Of a stretch of 6,220 nt of DNA, positions 1-6,220 are shown in pieces. The translations under genes were made by a program, and so were the position numbers. The stretch's first letter is position 1. Every line of letters begins with the position of its first letter. The stretch covers positions 1-6,220 of the forward strand of contig JACOUZ010000093.1 of NCBI GenBank assembly GCA_016177515.1, in the 5' to 3' direction. The DNA is from Acidobacteriota bacterium (GTDB taxonomy: Bacteria; Acidobacteriota; Polarisedimenticolia; Gp22-AA2). Below the pieces are notes generated by a model, which was given only the letters and a program-made list of their open reading frames with translations, was not told the origin of the DNA and made no database searches.

Positions 1-966
1 ATCCACTACAGCCCCTGGCTGCCGGGGACCGGGCCGACCAAGGACTACGCCTGGCCGGACGAGGCGACGTTGTCGCGCGACCTGGCCATGATCCAGGGGC
101 TTGGGGCCAACACCATTCTGGTGCACGACGCCCCCCCGTCCATCTTCCCGATGGCGCGCCGTTTCGGACTGATGGTCATCCACAGCTACTACGTCAACTG
201 GCAATCGATCGGCGACGATGCGCTGTTCCGCGAACGCTCCGCCGAAATCACGCGCTCGGCCGCCGCGGTCGCCCGCGAGCCCAACCTGCTGGCCATTCTC
301 CTCGGCAATGAAGTCCTCGAGTGGCTCCTGAAGGCGCGCGGCGTCGAGTTCCTCGACGCCCGCATCCGGTCGCTGTACGACGAGGTGAAACGGGTCGCTC
401 CCGATGTGCCGGTCGGCCACGCCAACTGGCCGCCGACAAAGCACCTGACCCTGCCCTACATGGACATCGCCTGCTTCAACCTCTACCCCGCCTGGCCGCG
501 CGAGGTGGTGGTCGCCGGCTACGGCAGCTACATCGAGAGGATCCTGACACCGATCGCCGCCGGCCGGCCCCTGCTCATCACCGAGTTCGGCCAAAACTCG
601 CTCGAGGCGACGGAGGAGAAGCAAGTGCGGGTGCTGCGCGAGTCGTGGGAGGAAATCCGAAGCCGCACGGCGGGCGGCGTGGTGTTCGAGTTCGCGGACG
701 AGTGGTGGAAGAACTATGACAACCCGATCGAGGCCGGGGACTTCTGGCAGCGCCACTACGCCCCCGACGATGAGAGGACGCACGACCTCGACCCGGAGGA
801 GCACTACGGCATCGTGACGTCGGACCGCAACCCGAAGCCGGCTTTCGAGGCGGTGCGGGCGATGTACTCGTCTCGGATGACCGTTCCGGGGCACGTGCTC
901 CTGTACGCCGCGCCCCTCCTGGGCCTGTTCGGCTACACGCTGTATGTCTTCTGGCGCGAGCGATGA
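1..966 (+). CDS. GH2-like TIM-barrel glycosidase, membrane-anchored C-terminal part (5' end outside window)
   Basis: The reading frame is open from base 1, so the gene starts upstream; 321 codons are visible. The protein resembles the catalytic TIM barrel of glycoside hydrolase family 2 and related clan GH-A enzymes, which cleave beta-glycosidic bonds with two glutamates. Window residues 1-60 match the barrel start (a YSPW segment, then DLAMIQGLGANTI and a RFGLMVI strand). The motif LLGNE places the likely acid/base Glu at residue 104 (bases 310-312). The motif LLITEFG places the likely nucleophile Glu at residue 195 (583-585). An aromatic FEFADEWWKNYDNP stretch and a YGIVTSDRNPKPAF ending are typical of GH2-like enzymes. 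Residues about 298-318 form a hydrophobic segment followed by RER, so the barrel is probably tethered to a membrane by its C-terminus. Its stop overlaps the next gene's start. Substrate cannot be read from the sequence; a GH5-like assignment is possible, and N-terminal domains are unseen. Confidence 0.8.
   Translation: MHYSPWLPGTGPTKDYAWPDEATLSRDLAMIQGLGANTILVHDAPPSIFPMARRFGLMVIHSYYVNWQSIGDDALFRERSAEITRSAAAVAREPNLLAILLGNEVLEWLLKARGVEFLDARIRSLYDEVKRVAPDVPVGHANWPPTKHLTLPYMDIACFNLYPAWPREVVVAGYGSYIERILTPIAAGRPLLITEFGQNSLEATEEKQVRVLRESWEEIRSRTAGGVVFEFADEWWKNYDNPIEAGDFWQRHYAPDDERTHDLDPEEHYGIVTSDRNPKPAFEAVRAMYSSRMTVPGHVLLYAAPLLGLFGYTLYVFWRER
963..966 (+). promoter_or_regulatory. ATGA stop/start overlap (translational coupling)
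   Basis: The start codon of the propeller gene (ATG at 963-965) overlaps the stop codon of the glycosidase gene (TGA at 964-966). No strong Shine-Dalgarno sequence precedes it; only a weak GAG lies nearby. Termination-reinitiation is therefore the likely way translation of the second gene begins. This also supports choosing 963 over the in-frame ATG at 981. Confidence 0.65.
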
Positions 967-2687
967 TCCTCCGGCGGGCGATGCACGGGCGCGGCGCGAA
1001 GGCGCGTGTGATCGCAGGTTGGTCCGCTGCATTGTTTGTCATCGCGGCCGTGTCGGCCCGGCCCGCCGTGTCCCAGGTCCGGCAGGCGCTCGCCGAAGCG
1101 CAGACCGACTTCCTGGCCGAGGCGGCCGACGACAACTTTGGCTGGTCGGTGGCCGGCGCGGGCGACGTCAACGGCGACGGCGTCGAAGACCTGATCGTCG
1201 GGGCGATATACAACGACAGCGCGGCAAAGGACGCCGGCAAGGCGTACGTCTACCTGGGAGGGGCGCGGCCTTCGGCCACCCCCTTCGTGACCATGACGGG
1301 GATGGCGACGAACGACCAGTTCGGCGTGTCGGTGGCCGGCGCCGGCGACGTGAACGGTGACGGCTACGCCGACGTGATCGTCGGCGCCCGGCTGAGCAGC
1401 CTCGGGGCGAACGCGGCCGGTGCCGCCTTCATTTATCTCGGCGGATCGGCCATGGACGGCAGCCCTGATGTCGTCCTCCTGGGCGAAGCGGCCAATGACT
1501 GGTTCGGTAACTCGGTCGCCGGCGTGGGCGACGTGAACGGCGACGGATATGCCGACGTCGCGGTCGGGGCGCCTTACAACGACCGCGGCGGAAGCGCGGC
1601 CGGCGCCGCCTACGTGTTCCTTGGCGGCCCTCCCCTGGACAACGTGCCCGACGTCATCCTGGTTGGCGAGATGCACGACGACCAATTCGGCTGGTCCGTT
1701 GCGGGGGCCGGAGACGTTGACGGCGACGGGCGCTCCGACGTTCTGGTCGGCGCGCGCCTGCACTGTGTCGACAACATCCTTTGCACGGGCGCCTCCTACG
1801 CGCGTGGCAGGGCCTACGTGTACCGGGGTGGCTGGCCGATGGACGCCACGCCCGACGTGGTGCTCGACGGCGACGCTGCCAACGACTGGTTCGGCAACAC
1901 GGTGGCCGGCATCGGGGACGTCAACGGCGACGGGCGGGCCGATGTCGCGGTCGGCGCCATCTACGCCGATCCGGTGGCCGGCGGGACGGTCCTGAGCGCG
2001 GCGGGCACGACCTCGATCTACTTCGGCGGCAGCCCGATGGACGCCGCACGGGACGCTTTCCTGCCCGGTGAGCAGACCAACAGCCAGTCGGGCTGGGCGA
2101 TCGCCCCCGGAGGCGACGTGGACGGCGACGGCCGGGCCGATTTCTGGACAGCGGCGCACTTCTACGGCGACGGCCTCAACCCCGGTGCCGGCAAGATCTA
2201 CCTGTTCCAGGGTGGGCCGCGCATCGGGCCGCTTCCCCGGGCGACAGCAGTCGGGGAGGGGCAGGACGTCCAGCTGGGCCAGTCGGTGGCCGGCGGTGAC
2301 GTCGCCGGAGTGGGCGGCCTGTCCGACGGGATCGCAGGACAGGTCTACAGCCGGGACGCCGGTCCCGGTAGCGGCAAGACGTCCGTCCTCTCCCCCTTCT
2401 GCGCGCGGCTGAGCCTCGACGCGACGTCGATCTCCTGGTCGTCGTGCAGCCCGTTCGACTCGTACAATCTGTACCGCGGCAGCGTCCGGAGCGACCTCCC
2501 TCTCGGATCCTACGGGACCTGCGCACTTTCCGGCCTGCCCGGCTACTCGGTCCCTCAGGAGATCGCGATCCCGGCATTGGGGGACGCTTTCTTCTACCTG
2601 ATCACGGGACGCACCCCTGTCCTGGAGGGGGCCCTCGGCTTCGATTCCTCGGGGGCGCTGCGGCGCAACGCCAGTCCCTGCCCCTGA
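963..2687 (+). CDS. Exported FG-GAP/integrin-alpha-like seven-bladed beta-propeller protein
   Basis: The product is 574 residues. The N-terminus has several Arg/Lys residues and then a hydrophobic stretch at about 20-36, consistent with a Sec signal peptide ending near residue 35-40. Residues about 55-476 hold FG-GAP repeats as in integrin alpha chains. Calcium-loop motifs of the form GDVNGDGxxD begin at D68, D129, D190, D251, D319 and D385, with a degenerate seventh copy at D446. Most lie exactly 61 residues apart, so a closed seven-bladed propeller is predicted. Residues about 479-574 form a separate FN3-like beta-rich module with Cys480, Cys495, Cys520 and Cys573. Such propellers usually bind proteins or glycans outside the cell; no catalytic residues are evident, and the partner is unknown. 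It sits between a glycosidase and a DUF5916 gene, which suggests an envelope role. The start at 963 is preferred because of the ATGA overlap; ATG 981 would shorten the protein by six residues. Confidence 0.88.
   Translation: MILRRAMHGRGAKARVIAGWSAALFVIAAVSARPAVSQVRQALAEAQTDFLAEAADDNFGWSVAGAGDVNGDGVEDLIVGAIYNDSAAKDAGKAYVYLGGARPSATPFVTMTGMATNDQFGVSVAGAGDVNGDGYADVIVGARLSSLGANAAGAAFIYLGGSAMDGSPDVVLLGEAANDWFGNSVAGVGDVNGDGYADVAVGAPYNDRGGSAAGAAYVFLGGPPLDNVPDVILVGEMHDDQFGWSVAGAGDVDGDGRSDVLVGARLHCVDNILCTGASYARGRAYVYRGGWPMDATPDVVLDGDAANDWFGNTVAGIGDVNGDGRADVAVGAIYADPVAGGTVLSAAGTTSIYFGGSPMDAARDAFLPGEQTNSQSGWAIAPGGDVDGDGRADFWTAAHFYGDGLNPGAGKIYLFQGGPRIGPLPRATAVGEGQDVQLGQSVAGGDVAGVGGLSDGIAGQVYSRDAGPGSGKTSVLSPFCARLSLDATSISWSSCSPFDSYNLYRGSVRSDLPLGSYGTCALSGLPGYSVPQEIAIPALGDAFFYLITGRTPVLEGALGFDSSGALRRNASPCP
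1125..2390 (+). repeat. Seven FG-GAP blade repeats (protein-level tandem repeats, about 183 bp period)
   Basis: Calcium-loop cores lie at 1161-1205, 1344-1388, 1527-1571, 1710-1754, 1914-1958, 2112-2156 and, degenerate, 2295-2339. Spacing is 183 bases for blades 1-4 and 6-7, 204 between 4 and 5, and 198 between 5 and 6. The longer intervals come from loop insertions after the blade 4 core (with two Cys) and after the blade 5 core (Ala/Gly/Thr-rich). The first six cores keep the Asp/Asn-x-Asp-Gly-x-x-Asp calcium ligands. Codons differ synonymously between repeats although the residues are conserved, so the duplications look old and are maintained by selection on the protein. Confidence 0.88.
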
Positions 2688-2697
2688 GCGTGGCCGG

Positions 2698-4932
2698 ATG
2701 GAGACCCGGAGGACGGCCTCACTCCGGTCAGCCATGCTGGGGTGCGCCCTGTGGCCGATTCTGGCGGGTGTGCCGTTCGCTGCGCCCGCCCCGGTGCCAC
2801 CCGCCGCCGCGCCGCCGCCCGTCCCTGTGATGATCCGACCCTCGCCCCGGCTCCCCCAGCGGATCGATCCTGGCGCGAAGCGCGCCGCCCGGGCCGAGAG
2901 CGCCATCCATCTCGACGGCATCCTGAACGATAAACCGTGGGGGGACGCCCCTCGGCTCACCGGGTTCGTGCAGCAAGTCCCTCAACCGGGAGCACTGATA
3001 AGCGAGCTGACCGAAGTGCGAATCCTGTATGACGACGAGAACCTCTACCTGGGAGTGATCTGCGGGGACCGCAAACCTGATCGGGTCCTGGCGCGCACGC
3101 TCGCGCGTGACGATTTCATGCTGCTGGCGGACGATCTCTTCGCCGTAGCCATCGACTCAGGCCGCACGGGGCGCGATGGTTTCTGGTTCGCCACGAACCC
3201 GCTCGGAGCCCAGTTCGACGCCCAGATCTTCAACGAAGGAAGGATCTTCGACACGGCCTGGGATGGCGTCTGGGAGGCCCGCAGCCGGATCGGAGCAGAG
3301 GGGTGGACGGCCGAGATGCGCATCCCGCTGTTCAACCTGCGTTTCTCAGACGCTCCGGTCGTCACGCTCGGATTCAACTTCCACCGCCTCATCCGCCGGC
3401 GAAACGAGGAGGCGTACCTGCCTCCTGTTTCTCGCGACTACGGCGACGAGAAGGCTCTATCGCGGGCCCTGCCGGTAAGCCTGGAGGGGGTGCGGGGAGG
3501 AGCGTCACTGCAGATCCTTCCGCACGGGCTCGTGGAGCACCGTCGTTCTGCCGAACCGGATGCAGACTCGGACGATTTCGGCCGCACCGGCCTCGACGTC
3601 AAGTGGGGGATCACGCCGGCCTTGACGGCCGACTTTACGCTCAACACCGACTTCGCCGAGACGGAGGTGGATCAGCAGCAGATCAACCTCACCCGTTTCG
3701 CACTGTTCTTTCCCGAGAAGCGGGAGTTCTTCCTGGAGAATGCCGGGCTTTTCGACTTCGGGTTCCCGGCCGAGGTGCAGATTTTCTTCTCCCGGCGGAT
3801 CGGCCTGGAGGACGGCAAGACCGTGCCGATCCGCGCCGGCGGTCGCATGAGCGGCCGCCTGGGGCGCACGACGATCGGCGTTCTCGATGCCCTGACAAAT
3901 GGCACACCGGAGGCGCCAGGCACACACTTCGGCGTGCTGCGGGCCAGGCAGGACCTCGGCGCGCGCGCCAGCGCCGGCTTGATCCTGACCGACCGGCACT
4001 CCGATGCGGGTGACAACCGGGTCGTGGGCGCCGACCTGTTCGTGCCTTTCAGAGAGGAGTATCGACTCCAGGGTTTCATTGCCGGATCGAGCACCACGGG
4101 TCCGGGCGGGGATGGCGGCGCGGGCTGGTTTCGCTTCGCGCGCGAGGGGGACATCTGGCAATACTCCGCCGACTACACTGAAGTGGATGCGGACTTCGTG
4201 GCCGGTACTGGGTTCGTGCAGCGCGGCAACCAGCGGCGCCGGCGCGGCTCCTTCGCCTGGCGTCCCCGACCTCTCGGCGCGGCCGTCCGCCAGTGGACCC
4301 TGCTCTACTCGCCGACCTACCTGACAGACGATGACAACCGCCTGATGACGCGGCTTCACTTCGCCGAGATCTCCGCCGAGTTCCACACCGGCGACACGTT
4401 GGGGATGTTCTACCTCGATGACTTCGAGAGGCTTTTGACGCCTTTCGACATCTTTCCTGACGTGACCGTCCCCCCGGGCGATTACGACAACAGTGAAGCG
4501 CAGGTCACAGCCACCACCTCAAGCAACCGCCCGTGGGCCGGATCGGTCTTTGCCAATCTCGGCGACTTCTTTGGCGGCCGCCGGCGCATCCTCGGAGGGT
4601 CGCTGACCGCCCGGACCGGCCGACACCTCACGATCGGCACCGAACTCACGCACAACCGCGTGCGGCTCCCGGCGGGCGATTTCAGCGCCCGCCTGACGGC
4701 ATTACGCGTGCGCTATGCCTTCGCTACCCGGCTGTTCGGTGGCCTTCTGGTCCAGAGCAACAGCCTGACTGACGAAATAGGGGTCAACCTGCGATTGAAC
4801 TGGGTCTATCGGCCCGGTTCGGACTTCTTTGTGGTCTACAACCGTCTGCTGCGTCGGCCCAACGCTCCATTCCTTGCCGACGCTGAGCGTGACACTTTCA
4901 TCCTCAAACTGACTTACCTCTGGCGGTTGTGA
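2698..4932 (+). CDS. CBM9-like and DUF5916 domain protein, predicted outer-membrane barrel
   Basis: The product is 744 residues, within the usual range for the family. The N-terminus (1-30) looks like a signal peptide, with an Arg-rich start and a hydrophobic core around 14-30, followed by a Pro/Ala-rich linker to about 55. Residues about 66-262 resemble the family 9 carbohydrate-binding-like domain (HLDGILNDKPW, then VRILYDDENLYLGV, then a WTAEMRIPLFNLRF strand). From about 295 on, the DUF5916 part includes the hallmark FALFFPEKREFFLENAG at 334-350 and then many alternating aromatic/polar strands. It ends in TFILKLTYLWRL, which resembles the last strand of an outer-membrane beta-barrel. The biochemical function of DUF5916 is not established to my knowledge; glycan binding or transport at the outer membrane is inferred. 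The gene begins 10 bases after the propeller gene with only a weak ribosome binding site, so it probably belongs to the same operon. An alternative in-frame ATG lies at 2734 (residue 13) and would still leave a hydrophobic N-terminus. Confidence 0.87.
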   Translation: METRRTASLRSAMLGCALWPILAGVPFAAPAPVPPAAAPPPVPVMIRPSPRLPQRIDPGAKRAARAESAIHLDGILNDKPWGDAPRLTGFVQQVPQPGALISELTEVRILYDDENLYLGVICGDRKPDRVLARTLARDDFMLLADDLFAVAIDSGRTGRDGFWFATNPLGAQFDAQIFNEGRIFDTAWDGVWEARSRIGAEGWTAEMRIPLFNLRFSDAPVVTLGFNFHRLIRRRNEEAYLPPVSRDYGDEKALSRALPVSLEGVRGGASLQILPHGLVEHRRSAEPDADSDDFGRTGLDVKWGITPALTADFTLNTDFAETEVDQQQINLTRFALFFPEKREFFLENAGLFDFGFPAEVQIFFSRRIGLEDGKTVPIRAGGRMSGRLGRTTIGVLDALTNGTPEAPGTHFGVLRARQDLGARASAGLILTDRHSDAGDNRVVGADLFVPFREEYRLQGFIAGSSTTGPGGDGGAGWFRFAREGDIWQYSADYTEVDADFVAGTGFVQRGNQRRRRGSFAWRPRPLGAAVRQWTLLYSPTYLTDDDNRLMTRLHFAEISAEFHTGDTLGMFYLDDFERLLTPFDIFPDVTVPPGDYDNSEAQVTATTSSNRPWAGSVFANLGDFFGGRRRILGGSLTARTGRHLTIGTELTHNRVRLPAGDFSARLTALRVRYAFATRLFGGLLVQSNSLTDEIGVNLRLNWVYRPGSDFFVVYNRLLRRPNAPFLADAERDTFILKLTYLWRL

Positions 4933-5023
4933 GCCCATCGGTCTCTGATGCCACGCAATCAATCCGGGGACGCTTCGGGGATCGAATGGCAAGGGAGCAC
5001 CGCCTGGAATGCCGCGCCTCCGA
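4933..5023. other. Convergent intergenic gap without a clear terminator
   Basis: This 91-base gap separates the plus-strand envelope genes from the minus-strand mdh gene, so both transcripts should end here or nearby. The only hairpin I see at the plus-strand gene end is a 4-bp stem (4936-4939 with 4947-4950), too weak to count and not followed by a T tract. No gene, repeat or attachment site is visible. Confidence 0.6.
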
Positions 5024-5950
5024 CTACACCTTCAGCTTCGACACCAGCTCCCGCACCGAGGCCGCGGAGCGCTCGAGCGCCGACTTCTCCTCGGCGGTGA
5101 GCTGGATCTCGATCACCTTCTCGAGGCCCTGCGCCCCCAGCCGGGCCGGAACGCCCAGGAAGAGATCGCGGTAGCCGTACTCGCCGTTCAGGCAGACGGC
5201 GCACGGCAGGATGCGGTGCTCGTCGAGGAGGATGGACTCGACCATCTGGACGATCGAGGATGCGGGAGCGTAGTAGGCGCTGCCGCTCTTCAGGAGGTTG
5301 ACCACCTCGATGCCGCCGTCGCGGGTGCGCTGCACGATGGCGTCGATCTTCTCCCTGGGCAGGAGCTCGGTGATCGGGATGCCGGAGACCGTCGAGTAGC
5401 GCGGCAGCGGCACCATCGAATCGCCGTGGCCGCCGAGCACGAAGGCGTGGGTGTTCTCGACCGACACCCCGAGGGCGTCGGCGATGAAGAAGCGCATGCG
5501 CGCCGAGTCGAGCACGCCCGCCATCCCCAGGACGCGCTCGCGCGGGAAGCCGCTGGCCTTGAGGGCCGTCCAGGCCATCGCGTCCAGAGGGTTGCTGACC
5601 ACGATCAGGATCGCCCGCGGCGAGTGGCGCGCCACCTGCTGCGTGACGCTCTTCACGATGTCGAAGTTCTTCTGCAGCAGATCGTCGCGGCTCATTCCCG
5701 GCTTGCGCGGCAGCCCCGAGGTGATCACGACGATGTCGGAGTCGCGCGTCTCCTCGTAGCCGTTGCTGCCGGCGAGGCGGAAGTCGTAGCCGTCCACCGG
5801 CCCGGCCTCGTTCAGGTCGAGCGCCTTGCCCTGGGGCAGGCCCTCGATGATGTCCACCATGACGACGTCGGCCAGGCGGCGCAGGACGATGCGCTCCGCC
5901 GCCGAGGCGCCGACGTTGCCGGCGCCGATGATCGAGACCTTTCTACGCAT
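5024..5950 (-). CDS. mdh: Malate dehydrogenase, LDH-like (type 3) NAD-dependent
   Basis: The 308-residue product matches the usual length of LDH-type bacterial malate dehydrogenases, which interconvert malate and oxaloacetate in the cytoplasmic TCA cycle. The Rossmann motif GAGNVG is at 9-14, and Asp33 at the end of the second strand favours NAD over NADP. The substrate-specificity loop reads GLPRKPGMSR: Arg82 sits where lactate dehydrogenases have Gln (LDH position 102), which indicates malate, and Arg88 corresponds to the mobile-loop Arg109. The catalytic and binding residues Asn120, Asp148, Arg151 and His175 (in GGHGDSMVP) are all present, corresponding to LDH 140, 168, 171 and 195. The start is ATG at 5950, supported by a GGAGG ribosome binding site five bases upstream. 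It lies 23 bases after icd on the same strand, as in many bacteria, and the two are probably cotranscribed. Third codon positions are mostly G or C by eye, typical of a highly expressed native gene here. Confidence 0.96.
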   Translation of the reverse strand: MRRKVSIIGAGNVGASAAERIVLRRLADVVMVDIIEGLPQGKALDLNEAGPVDGYDFRLAGSNGYEETRDSDIVVITSGLPRKPGMSRDDLLQKNFDIVKSVTQQVARHSPRAILIVVSNPLDAMAWTALKASGFPRERVLGMAGVLDSARMRFFIADALGVSVENTHAFVLGGHGDSMVPLPRYSTVSGIPITELLPREKIDAIVQRTRDGGIEVVNLLKSGSAYYAPASSIVQMVESILLDEHRILPCAVCLNGEYGYRDLFLGVPARLGAQGLEKVIEIQLTAEEKSALERSAASVRELVSKLKV

Positions 5951-5955
5951 GACAG

Positions 5956-5960
5956 CCTCC
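5956..5960 (-). promoter_or_regulatory. Strong Shine-Dalgarno (GGAGG) for mdh
   Basis: On the minus strand GGAGG is followed by CTGTC and then the mdh ATG, giving a 5-base spacer. This is the clearest ribosome binding site in the window and fixes the mdh start. It lies within the 23-base icd-mdh gap (5951-5973), which leaves little room for a separate promoter. Confidence 0.85.
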
Positions 5961-5973
5961 CTTGAGTTGAACC

Positions 5974-6220
5974 TCAGCCGGCTTCTTCAATCCGGGAGAA
6001 GATCATGCCGGCAAACTCGGAACACTTGATGGTGACGGCTCCTTCCACGTGCCGCGCCAGGTCGTAGGTCACGCGCCGCGACTTGATCGCCTGGCGCATC
6101 CCCTCGACGATCAGGTCCGCCGCCTCACGCCAGCCCATGGACTCGAACATCATGGCGCCCGAGAGGATCAAAGACCCCGGGTTCACCTTGTCCTGCCCCG
6201 CGTACGCCGGGGCGGTGCCG
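5974..6220 (-). CDS. icd: Isocitrate dehydrogenase, NADP-type, C-terminal fragment (5' end outside window)
   Basis: The final 81 residues of the protein are visible; the frame stays open to the window edge, and the true start is beyond it. The sequence begins GTAPAYAGQDKVNPGS, the adenine-binding segment of bacterial isocitrate dehydrogenase, and continues with MGWREAADLIVEGM and RVTYDLAR, ending KCSEFAGMIFSRIEEAG before the TGA at 5974-5976. The enzyme oxidatively decarboxylates isocitrate to 2-oxoglutarate in the TCA cycle, usually as a cytoplasmic homodimer. In E. coli numbering the NADP-selecting residues Tyr345, Val351, Tyr391 and Arg395 are kept, which argues for NADP, but Lys344 is replaced by Ala (6205-6207). 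The GTG at 6184-6186 is an internal Val codon, not a start. mdh follows 23 bases downstream. Confidence 0.93.
   Translation of the reverse strand, partial: GTAPAYAGQDKVNPGSLILSGAMMFESMGWREAADLIVEGMRQAIKSRRVTYDLARHVEGAVTIKCSEFAGMIFSRIEEAG

Noticed and set aside
70..72. TTG as a possible start for the glycosidase
   Set aside because: The frame is open to base 1 and the 23 codons before it encode a normal GH2-like barrel start, so this TTG is an internal Leu codon.
578..1240. A 220-residue minus-strand open frame across the glycosidase/propeller junction
   Set aside because: It is Arg/Ser/Pro/Ala-rich low-complexity sequence opposite two well-supported genes, with no recognisable domain.
933..2960. 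A 675-residue open frame on the minus strand opposite the propeller gene
   Set aside because: It is an antisense shadow caused by high GC and the repeats. Its repeated VAVxVA-type phrases are the reverse complement of the GDVNGDG codons, it runs through gene boundaries, and the plus-strand product is a clear FG-GAP family member with a signal peptide.
4936..4950. Possible terminator hairpin after the DUF5916 gene
   Set aside because: The stem is only four base pairs with a seven-base loop and no following T tract.
5024..5950. L-lactate dehydrogenase as an alternative identity for mdh
   Set aside because: Arg82 occupies the specificity position that is Gln in lactate dehydrogenases, and the gene follows icd, both favouring malate.
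5009..5965. A 318-residue open frame on the plus strand covering all of mdh
   Set aside because: It is the antisense of a malate dehydrogenase with all catalytic residues intact; its own translation is His/Arg/Asp/Val-rich low-complexity sequence with no recognisable domain.
6184..6186. GTG as a start of a small 70-residue minus-strand protein
   Set aside because: The codons upstream to the window edge read GTAPAYAGQDK, which continues the conserved isocitrate dehydrogenase segment, so the GTG is an internal Val.

Overview
The window is a high-GC bacterial segment, densely coded, with five genes in two convergent groups. The combination of a DUF5916 outer-membrane-type protein, an exported FG-GAP propeller with a short Cys-containing C-terminal module, and an LDH-like malate dehydrogenase next to isocitrate dehydrogenase suggests an uncultivated Gram-negative bacterium of the Acidobacteriota or a similar phylum. 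That placement is inferred from gene style; nothing in the window (no rRNA or ribosomal protein) fixes it.

Left part (1-4932, plus strand): three genes packed as one likely operon. The first is the C-terminal part of a GH2-like clan-A TIM-barrel glycosidase ending in one membrane segment (its start lies left of the window). It overlaps by 4 bases (ATGA) an exported seven-bladed FG-GAP/integrin-alpha-like calcium-binding beta-propeller. Ten bases later comes a CBM9-like plus DUF5916 protein, predicted to be an outer-membrane barrel. All three products look exported or envelope-located, and two belong to carbohydrate-related families, so a cell-surface glycan function is a reasonable inference. 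No such system is known to me for this gene set.

Right part (5024-6220, minus strand): the C-terminal end of NADP-type isocitrate dehydrogenase (icd), then 23 bases, then a complete LDH-type malate dehydrogenase (mdh) with a strong ribosome binding site. This is a conventional TCA-cycle gene pair.

The two groups converge on a 91-base gap (4933-5023) without a convincing terminator. I saw no RNA genes, mobile elements, CRISPR arrays or integration sites. The only repeats are the protein-level propeller repeats. The window is mostly ordinary. The most interesting part is the envelope trio and the internal structure of the propeller gene.
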